From NCBI GenBank assembly GCA_026001245.1, contig BNZR01000010.1, forward strand, positions 1 through 29,481: a stretch of 29,481 nt of DNA, given 5' to 3'. The position numbers were made by a program, and so were the translations under genes. Position 1 is the first letter of the stretch. Each line of letters starts with the position of its first letter. Of this stretch, positions 24,127-29,481 are shown in pieces. Source of the stretch: Clostridia bacterium. Its GTDB lineage: Bacteria; Bacillota_A; Clostridia; Oscillospirales; UBA929. The notes under the pieces were generated by a model that ran no database searches, was not told the origin of the DNA, and saw only the letters and a program-made list of their open reading frames with translations.

Positions 24127-26421
24127 TCAAGCGGGACTGAAACGTCCCTGCGCTCGCGAACCCGTCTGCATAAGATTGTAAAGCTCCTGCGAAACCCTGC
24201 GAATATCGTCCTCGCTTCGGACAAACATCTGCTGTATCGTGATGAGCGAACTTCCAAACCCCGAACCAACCCCCGCCCCGCCCGAAGGCGACATTGGGTC
24301 CAGCGTCACGCTGGCGCTGGTAGCGGAGGGGATGGCGTTCTGAATATCTTCGGATACATCGCTCATCGCTTTCTCGAAACCCTGTCCCAAGCCCGTCGCC
24401 ATGTTGTCGCCGATACCCGCGAAAACTGTAGACGGCGAATGTATGCCCAGCAACTCTTTCACGCCGTCCACGATTCCGCCGAAAAACCCGGACACCTTGT
24501 CTTTTATCCACGTCCCCATCTTCTGAATGCCGTCCCACAATCCGCGCACGATGTTGCCGCCGATTTCAGATACAGAACCGATCGCCTTGCCCAAGCCGCC
24601 CAGAATCGCGGCTATAATCTGCGGAATTGCCGCGATAAGTTGAGGTATCGCTTTTATCAATCCAGCCGCAAGCTCGACTGTGAGTTTTATACCCATGTCA
24701 ATAATTAACGGCAGATTATTGGTGATAAAGTTGATAATGCCCGTGATTATTTTTGGCAACGCCTCTATCAACTTCGGCAGCGCGTTAATCAGCCCTCGTG
24801 CCAAGCCCTCAATAATTTTGAATGCCGCCGCGAGGACTTTATCCATGTTTTCAAGCAATGTGCCGGCAATCAAGATTATGCAGTCTATAATAGTAGGTAT
24901 CAACTCCGGCAGCGCGTCCCCGATACCCTCCGCAAGCGTAACAATCATCGTAAGCGCCGCCTCAATGAGCTTCGGTAAATTTGCGATTATGCCGTCCACT
25001 AAAGATAAAATAAGTTGTAACGCCCCATCTGTGATTTGCGGCAGAGCGTCAATCAAACCCTGTACAAGTGTCATGATTATTGTCGTGGCGGTTTCGATTA
25101 TCAGCGGTAAGTTATCCATAATCGCGCCACCGATGGCTGAAACTATAGACATTGCGGTAGCGATAATCATCGGTAGATTTTCGAGTATCATATTCGCAAT
25201 CCCACCCACAGTTTCACCAATAACATTGCTGATTTTCGTCCAATCGCCGCCCGCCTCATTCAGACCGCGTGTGAAATTGCCAAGCAAATCAACACCGTCC
25301 TTGCCCAGTACGTTAAGTTGCGGCATCAGCACCATACCGAGCGCGTTCTTCGCGGCGTTGCTGCCCGCCGTCAGACGCTGAATGGTATCGTCGAAGTCGC
25401 CCGCCATTTCAAGCATCTCGTCCGACATCACAGCACCCGTCTTGTGTGCTTCTTCGGTCAGCTCGGCAATGCCAGCCGAACCCTGCGCTATCAATGGATT
25501 TAAGTCCTGCGCCGACTTACCAAATATCTGCATGGCAAGCGCGTCCCGCTCCGTACCCTCCTCCATTTTGCCGAGCGCGTCTATCGCTTCCCAGTACACG
25601 ATTTCGGAATCGCGCAGTTTGCCATCCGTATCGCGGACGCTGACCCCCAAGTCGGCATATGCTTTGCCTAAGCCTTTAGTAGGGTCGGTCGCCGAGGACA
25701 TGGATTTGATGTTCTTCGCCATAGACTTGGTGAGCGTTTCCATCGAAACATCCACAAGTTCAGCGGCGTATTTATAAGCTTGCAGGGATTCCGTAGACAT
25801 GCCCGTGACCGAGGACATCGTGAGAATCTCATCGGCATACGCGGCCGTGCCGACAGACATCTCAGTCAGAGCCTTAGTAGCGCCGACTGCGGACGCCCCG
25901 ACAGCGGCAAACGCCGCGCCCATCGCCTTGCCAATCCCGCCGAGGACTTTGCCGAGTTTTTCAAACTTACCGCCGTACTGCTCAGCGTCCTTGCCCGCCT
26001 CGTCGAGTTCGTCACCGAGTTTGGCTGCGGACTTCGCGGCATCGTCCTCCTCTTTGCCGACTGCGTCCAGAGCCTTTTCGTTTTCGCCCAATTCACGCTC
26101 CATGCCGTTCAATTCGGCGTTGGCGTTGTTTAAGGCAATCTGCCAATTCTGGGTGCGTTTATCATTTTCGCCGAAACTATCCGCCGCATTTTTCAGAGCG
26201 GATTCGAGGGTAGATACTTTGTCCTTTTGTGCATCAATTTCTTTGTTGAGAACGGTGTTTCGGGCTGTTAGAGATTGCACAGATTTATCCTGTCCGATAA
26301 ATTCGGATTGCACCAATTTCATCTCTGACCCGAGGACTTTGAAGGCTTGGTTGATGTCTCGGAGCGAGTTACGAAAATCACGCTCACCCTCTATTCCAAT
26401 TTTCAGTCCGAAATCAGCCAT
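24127..26421 (-). CDS. Tail tape measure protein
   Basis: The 764-residue protein has an N-terminal coiled-coil region (about 15-150, with ARNTVLNKEIDAQKDKVSTL), a glycine/alanine-rich hydrophobic segment (about 155-190) and a phage tape measure core domain. A long amphipathic repeat region (about 404-604) has a Pro every 22 residues, at 417, 439, 461, 483, 505, 549, 571 and 593. A C-terminal GIHSPSTVFAGIGDNMATGLGQGF motif is typical of tape measure proteins. It sets tail length and is ejected with the genome. The ATG at 26421 follows GGAGGCGAGAGA and lies 11 bases after the chaperone stop. Confidence 0.95.
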   Translation of the reverse strand: MADFGLKIGIEGERDFRNSLRDINQAFKVLGSEMKLVQSEFIGQDKSVQSLTARNTVLNKEIDAQKDKVSTLESALKNAADSFGENDKRTQNWQIALNNANAELNGMERELGENEKALDAVGKEEDDAAKSAAKLGDELDEAGKDAEQYGGKFEKLGKVLGGIGKAMGAAFAAVGASAVGATKALTEMSVGTAAYADEILTMSSVTGMSTESLQAYKYAAELVDVSMETLTKSMAKNIKSMSSATDPTKGLGKAYADLGVSVRDTDGKLRDSEIVYWEAIDALGKMEEGTERDALAMQIFGKSAQDLNPLIAQGSAGIAELTEEAHKTGAVMSDEMLEMAGDFDDTIQRLTAGSNAAKNALGMVLMPQLNVLGKDGVDLLGNFTRGLNEAGGDWTKISNVIGETVGGIANMILENLPMIIATAMSIVSAIGGAIMDNLPLIIETATTIIMTLVQGLIDALPQITDGALQLILSLVDGIIANLPKLIEAALTMIVTLAEGIGDALPELIPTIIDCIILIAGTLLENMDKVLAAAFKIIEGLARGLINALPKLIEALPKIITGIINFITNNLPLIIDMGIKLTVELAAGLIKAIPQLIAAIPQIIAAILGGLGKAIGSVSEIGGNIVRGLWDGIQKMGTWIKDKVSGFFGGIVDGVKELLGIHSPSTVFAGIGDNMATGLGQGFEKAMSDVSEDIQNAIPSATSASVTLDPMSPSGGAGVGSGFGSSLITIQQMFVRSEDDIRRVSQELYNLMQTGSRAQGRFSPA
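24594..25212 (-). repeat. 22-residue (66-bp) tandem repeat within the tape measure gene
   Basis: The repeat has about nine units of the form (Leu/Ile)-Pro-x-x-Ile followed by aliphatic residues, with Leu-Pro (or Ile-Pro) recurring at exactly 22-residue intervals. The unit near residue 527 lacks Pro but keeps register. There are no insertions between units, so the amphipathic helix keeps one phase along the tail axis. Confidence 0.85.
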
Positions 26422-26432
26422 TCTCTCGCCTC

Positions 26433-26624
26433 CTATGCATCAAAAGGTATCAAATCATCAATAAACAACTCCGTTTTCGGCTTCGCCATACCTAAAAATT
26501 GCTTGTGACACTCCCATAAATCAAGGAATAATCCCAACGGCATAAACCAAAAATCATCAGCGGTCATACTCATTTGCACCGTGCCGTAATAGTACAGGCG
26601 CGTGAACAACTCTTCGTCACTCAC
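26433..26624 (-). CDS. Tail assembly chaperone, downstream (T-type) part
   Basis: The 63-residue ORF starts MSDEELFTRLYYYG and contains the short segment MTADDFWFMPLGLFLDLWE, as seen in second tail chaperones of siphophages. It can be started at GTG 26624, overlapping the upstream stop (GTGA). It is also reached by a -1 frameshift at the A AAA AAC heptamer, giving a 190-residue fusion to the upstream protein. Equivalent lambda proteins are gpG and gpG-T, in which the fusion loads tail tube subunits onto the tape measure. Confidence 0.8.
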   Translation of the reverse strand: MSDEELFTRLYYYGTVQMSMTADDFWFMPLGLFLDLWECHKQFLGMAKPKTELFIDDLIPFDA

Positions 26625-27004
26625 GCGCCCACTATGTTTTTTGATGTATCCTCGCTCTGCACATTGCGTTTTGTACCCTTGAACATCGACTCGGTAATAG
26701 CGTTTTTGTATTCCATGAGGTCAAGCGGCGATGTTAATAATTCCACCATTTCCTCTGTCAGCGGCTCTTTTTTATCCTGCGGATTTTTGAGATTGTGTAT
26801 CAACATAGACTGATTGGCAAGCAAGGTCAGAAGCCAGACTATTTCGTCAAGCGCCATCTCAAAATTCTCAGATTTCATGAGTTTTTCGCCGAGATTCTCA
26901 AGTCCGCCGTACCGAGCCGCTATCGCTTTTGTGGCCTTTGTGGTGAGAATTAGTTCATAATCCACACCGCCGATATTGATTATTGCGCTTCTGTCGTCAT
27001 CCAT
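26621..27004 (-). CDS. Tail assembly chaperone (G-type)
   Basis: The 127-residue protein sits between the major tail protein and the tape measure gene, the conserved position of the gpG-like chaperone. It begins with a beta segment (INIGGVDYELILTTKATKAI) followed by helices, similar to Gp13/GP14-like tail chaperones. The start ATG directly follows the TAA of the major tail gene. Near its end it carries a canonical slippery heptamer, so two products (127 and about 190 residues) are expected. Confidence 0.87.
   Translation of the reverse strand: MDDDRSAIINIGGVDYELILTTKATKAIAARYGGLENLGEKLMKSENFEMALDEIVWLLTLLANQSMLIHNLKNPQDKKEPLTEEMVELLTSPLDLMEYKNAITESMFKGTKRNVQSEDTSKNIVGA
26636..26642 (-). promoter_or_regulatory. 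Programmed -1 frameshift site A AAA AAC
   Basis: On the minus strand the heptamer AAAAAAC is in the X XXY YYZ register relative to the chaperone frame (codons TCA AAA AAC). A one-base slip leads to CAT AGT GGG CGC GTG and into the 63-residue ORF, with no stop between. The zero-frame stop lies 13 bases downstream. This is the classic arrangement in siphophage tail chaperone genes. I did not verify a downstream stimulatory structure. Confidence 0.85.
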
Positions 27005-27601
27005 TTATGTTTCCTCCGATTCAAATACAGGCTCGTACACTTGCGTGTACCACCCTGAAATTGTAGTAGTTTCAACGCCTGAATCGCCTTCCGTGACCTC
27101 GGCTTTCCACGGATGCCTGTTGTTGGCGTCTAATTTATTTCTACGCATTACCGTTCCCTCGATTGTCGGCGTAGAAAAAGTGATATTGTCGCCTTTGGTT
27201 TGGAGATTTGTGCTGGGAACGCCGAATTTAACACGATACAGCCAAAAATAACGATAGCGATTGTTTGGTTTGAGTGCGCGGAAACCTATGGCGACAAGTT
27301 GTCCGTCGTCCTCGCTCGAAGAAACGAGTACACCATTGTTATCAGTTGTAGCCCCGGTGAGCGTTTCAGCGGCGGCGCGTCCTATGTCGTCAACACCGAG
27401 AGATAATTTTCCGCTTTTGAATTCTTTGATAATCTCCGCCGCGCCGTCATCGGCATAGAGTGTAGCTTCCGCAAGCTCAACAGACAAATCCGCTTTCATC
27501 GCTTTTGCCAAATTCACAGGCGTTCCGTAAGTTTCAACGCCTGTAATCGTGTCTTCGGTGATCGGCGCGTAATAGAGCCTGTCCAGTCCTATCGTAGCCA
27601 T
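27005..27601 (-). CDS. Major tail (tube) protein
   Basis: The 198-residue protein starts MATIGLDRLYYAPITED and has the compact beta-rich composition of phi13/TP901-type major tail proteins: YGTPVNLAKAMKADLSVELAEATLYADD near the start, then GIDD-like and AIGFRALKPNN segments. It polymerises into the tail tube. Its ATG directly follows the TAG of the preceding gene and its TAA directly precedes the chaperone ATG, so the tail genes are packed without gaps. Confidence 0.88.
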   Translation of the reverse strand: MATIGLDRLYYAPITEDTITGVETYGTPVNLAKAMKADLSVELAEATLYADDGAAEIIKEFKSGKLSLGVDDIGRAAAETLTGATTDNNGVLVSSSEDDGQLVAIGFRALKPNNRYRYFWLYRVKFGVPSTNLQTKGDNITFSTPTIEGTVMRRNKLDANNRHPWKAEVTEGDSGVETTTISGWYTQVYEPVFESEET

Positions 27602-27946
27602 CTAATCAACTCCAATCGCGTAATATTTCGCCACATCTATAGCGTAGGCATGAAAGTTTGTATCATTTTCATGCCCGACATAACGGCGTTCGGTAATTGT
27701 GAAACTGTTGATAATCAGCGCGTTTGTGATACGTTGTTTCAAGTCAATATAATTGCCCGTGCAAAACAAGGAAATCCGCGCCTCCTGAACCTCCGCGCCG
27801 GGCGTGTTATCTCCAAACAGCGTGAGCGTGTCTGTTAACGGCGTAAGCACGCAATAAATATCAGGAGGAACGCCACTGAACACACCCGTTTCAACGGGAA
27901 TTAAAAGCGTGTTAAAAAGTGTATTAAGCTCCGCTAAAATACTCAT
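27602..27946 (-). CDS. Tail completion / tail terminator-like protein
   Basis: The 114-residue protein has the sequence features of tail terminator or minor capsid/tail completion proteins: PPDIYCVLTPLTD, QEARISLFCTGNY, then a C-terminal beta stretch ending HAYAIDVAKYYAIG. It is placed between the HK97 gp10-type protein and the major tail protein, which is the standard position. The start at 27946 overlaps the gp10-like gene by four bases. The precise structural role rests on gene order. Confidence 0.72.
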   Translation of the reverse strand: MSILAELNTLFNTLLIPVETGVFSGVPPDIYCVLTPLTDTLTLFGDNTPGAEVQEARISLFCTGNYIDLKQRITNALIINSFTITERRYVGHENDTNFHAYAIDVAKYYAIGVD

Positions 27947-28374
27947 AATACGGACAACTCCTCGTTCAGTTTTTCGGTCATGGCAGACAATGCCGCCGCT
28001 CTGGACTGGGTTTTCGCGAGTTTTAGAAATGGCCTGGGCGGCTGACCGCTTTTGCCGTATTCGAGTACATTTGCGATAAGCGCGTTACTTACGCCGTCAC
28101 TCCGATTTTCAGCGAATCCGACTTTGATATTCCAGTTGCCATCGCGATCCTGACGCGCCGCAGACATGCCGAGTGCGGATACCAACTGCCCCGTGGAGCG
28201 TGAGTCATATTTTGTGCCGTTTCCAATCACGGAACGCAAATTTGAACGTACTTTTTCAAGCACAATCTCGCCGCCCGCTTCCAAAACACGCGGAACAATC
28301 TCATCGGTCTTAGCACCGAGTGTTGCAAGTTTCAGCAAAAAGTCTTCTGGCATATTTAACGAGCATGAAGCCAT
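27943..28374 (-). CDS. HK97 gp10-family tail component
   Basis: The 143-residue protein resembles HK97-gp10-like neck or tail proteins, with a helical N-terminus (LLKLATLGAKTDEIVPRVLEAGGEIV) and, further on, the motif VGFAENRSDGVSNALIANVLEYG with PPRPFLKLA, typical of the family. It overlaps its neighbours by 1-4 bases on both sides. It probably helps to join or complete the tail. Confidence 0.85.
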   Translation of the reverse strand: MASCSLNMPEDFLLKLATLGAKTDEIVPRVLEAGGEIVLEKVRSNLRSVIGNGTKYDSRSTGQLVSALGMSAARQDRDGNWNIKVGFAENRSDGVSNALIANVLEYGKSGQPPRPFLKLAKTQSRAAALSAMTEKLNEELSVL

Positions 28375-28709
28375 CAGCGCACCGTCCCTTCGAGTTTCTC
28401 TGCTAAAACTTCAACATACATGCCGCGGCCACGAACGTCCTCCGCGCTGATAATTTTGTAGCGTTCGGAGTTGCAAATTATCGCCATAGGTGTTATAATG
28501 TCTATATTGGGAATCTTGCGGAGTCGGAACATAGCGGTCGCGGCAGAGAACGCCGCCATGTTACTCCATTTCTCGTTGCCGTGCCTGTCCTCTTTGTAGG
28601 CGCGGACGCTGGCGAGTACGGTGTCGCCGGGGATTGTGAAGCCTTCCGCGTCTTTGGATTGAGTAGTGCTGACGATGTTGATTGGCGTGTTCATCTTGCC
28701 GAAACTCAT
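28374..28709 (-). CDS. Head-tail adaptor (head closure) protein
   Basis: The 111-residue protein is of the SPP1 gp16/head-tail joining type. It is a small beta-barrel with a start like MSFGKMNTPINIVST, a central VLASVRAYKEDRHGNEKWSN and a terminal ERYKIISAEDVRGRGMYVEV. It is the first late structural gene visible. Upstream in the transcription direction, a plus-strand VOC gene and a PAPS-reductase-like gene occupy the place where another connector, capsid or portal gene would normally be. Confidence 0.83.
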   Translation of the reverse strand: MSFGKMNTPINIVSTTQSKDAEGFTIPGDTVLASVRAYKEDRHGNEKWSNMAAFSAATAMFRLRKIPNIDIITPMAIICNSERYKIISAEDVRGRGMYVEVLAEKLEGTVR

Positions 28710-28744
28710 AGATTGCTCACTCCGTAATAAAATTGAGGTGCAAT

Positions 28745-29116
28745 ATGATTAAAGGTATTTGCTTGGGAAATGTAGCCATTGACTGCAAAGACGCGGCGGC
28801 TCTCAAAGAGTTTTACGGCAATCTGCTCGGTTGGGAGAAGCTAATCGCGTTCGATTGCCACGCCGTCCGCAGCGCAAGCGGGATATTGTTCCTGTTCATG
28901 GAGATGGACGATTACGTCGCGCCTGTGTGGCCGGAGGAAACGTCCAAGCAACAGAAATCAATGCACCTTGATTTTCAAGTTGACGATTTACCGTCTGCCA
29001 TAATTGAAGCCGAGACACTCGGCGCTGTGAAAGCGAACGACCAGTACGGAGACAATCATTTCGTTACCATGTTCGACCCGCAGGGGCATCCGTTTTGCCT
29101 GTGTTCAAGAGGATAA
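28745..29116 (+). CDS. VOC-family (glyoxalase/bleomycin-resistance-like) protein
   Basis: The 123-residue protein has the paired beta-alpha-beta-beta-beta units of vicinal oxygen chelate proteins: LGNVAIDCKDAAALKEFYGNLLGWE at the start, then MHLDFQVDDLPSAIIEAETLGA, and the end MFDPQGHPFCL. The substrate cannot be told. Members are lyases, isomerases or drug-binding proteins. ATG 28745 is preceded by GAGGTG at normal spacing. It is the only plus-strand gene inside the prophage and separates the late genes from a reductase-like gene, so it looks like an independently acquired cargo gene (moron). Confidence 0.88.
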   Translation: MIKGICLGNVAIDCKDAAALKEFYGNLLGWEKLIAFDCHAVRSASGILFLFMEMDDYVAPVWPEETSKQQKSMHLDFQVDDLPSAIIEAETLGAVKANDQYGDNHFVTMFDPQGHPFCLCSRG

Positions 29117-29119
29117 TGA

Positions 29120-29481
29120 TTACTTTTGCGCATACAGCCACCAGTCCATCACATCCTGTCCGTTCGTCCAAGTCGTGACGGGCTTGCCGTCCGCGATGCG
29201 CTTGTCCAGCATCCGCTGAAACGCCCGAAGATAAGCCTCGTAATATCTCGGATAACGTTCAAACTCCATCTGCTGTATTTTCCTCCGCGCAAGCGCACAG
29301 CCGACACACCCCACGCGCTTGAATCCGCACTCATACAGCGGATTTGATTTGCAGCCGTAATGATTGAGAAACTCCCAAACGTCGTTATCGCTCCAGTCCA
29401 CAATCGGATTGAACACGCGCTTGCCTTTGAGGGCGCAATGCTCGAACTGACGGCGATTTTCAGCGTTATCGGCATTGAGAA
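29120..29481 (-). CDS. PAPS reductase/ATP-pyrophosphatase-family protein (5' end outside window)
   Basis: Only the C-terminal ~120 residues are in the window, and the frame is open to the right edge. They contain VFNPIVDWSDNDVWEFL, NPLYECGFKRVGCVGCALA with the paired Cys, and a helical tail (FERYPRYYEAYLRAF), typical of the phosphoadenosine phosphosulfate reductase/DndC/IbrA-like family common in phages. Such phage copies are often not sulfate reducers but DNA-modification or host-takeover proteins; which applies here is open. It converges tail to tail with the VOC gene (3 bases apart). Confidence 0.88.
   Translation of the reverse strand, partial: LNADNAENRRQFEHCALKGKRVFNPIVDWSDNDVWEFLNHYGCKSNPLYECGFKRVGCVGCALARRKIQQMEFERYPRYYEAYLRAFQRMLDKRIADGKPVTTWTNGQDVMDWWLYAQK

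Noticed and set aside
24001..26464. Long plus-strand ORFs opposite the tape measure gene
   Set aside because: They arise because the repetitive Ala/Leu/Ile codons of the tape measure leave the complement free of stops. They have no recognisable domains.
1..29481. CRISPR arrays, rRNA genes, insertion sequences with transposase
   Set aside because: I saw no regularly spaced direct repeats with unique spacers, no rRNA segments and no DDE-type transposase in any frame.

Overview
The window looks like a chromosome segment of an anaerobic Bacillota, class Clostridia and probably an uncultured Oscillospirales-type lineage. This is inferred from strong AGGAGG-type ribosome binding sites with frequent TTG/GTG starts, a carD-ispD-ispF operon, a tRNA-Tyr with encoded CCA, and a tail-and-lysis module with tandem large serine recombinases typical of clostridial siphoprophages. 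No species is assigned.

Region 1 (1-3.6 kb): the 3' part of a tyrosine integrase, probably the edge of another mobile element; a 24-codon small ORF ending in a perfect 14-bp hairpin; a MITE-like inverted repeat that supplies the 3' end of ispF; the carD-ispD-ispF operon with its own promoter; a tRNA-Tyr gene with a consensus promoter and a terminator; and an aldo/keto reductase remnant lacking its 5' two thirds.

Region 2 (3.6-11.4 kb, all minus strand): a sigma-factor-controlled envelope module. In transcription order it is an ECF-like sigma factor, a DUF4367-like membrane protein (putative anti-sigma), two small secreted Ser/Thr-rich proteins, a solute-binding-type lipoprotein, a second lipoprotein with a C-x4-C-x-H cluster, an ABC ATPase and a duplicated ABC-2 type permease. 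The two small secreted genes share an almost identical upstream element. A third copy of its core lies inside the sigma gene, upstream of the anti-sigma gene. This suggests an autoregulated regulon and is the best candidate here for an undescribed system.

Region 3 (11.5-12.2 kb): an RCC1-repeat membrane-anchored protein split by one in-frame TGA where the repeat predicts Trp. Its start codon overlaps the stop codon of a prophage recombinase, so the prophage boundary should lie here.

Region 4 (12.2 kb to the end): the late and lysogeny part of a siphovirus-like prophage, transcribed on the minus strand. From right to left: a PAPS-reductase-like cargo gene (cut by the window end), a plus-strand VOC-family cargo gene, head-tail connector genes, major tail protein, tail assembly chaperones with a textbook -1 frameshift site, a tape measure with an exact 22-residue repeat, distal tail protein, LamG-bearing tail hub, small tail proteins, a GH18-type tail glycosidase, a minor tail protein, holin, NlpC/P60 endolysin, an HTH/zinc-finger protein, a SHOCT-like protein and two serine recombinases. 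Terminase, portal and capsid genes must lie beyond the right edge if the prophage is complete.
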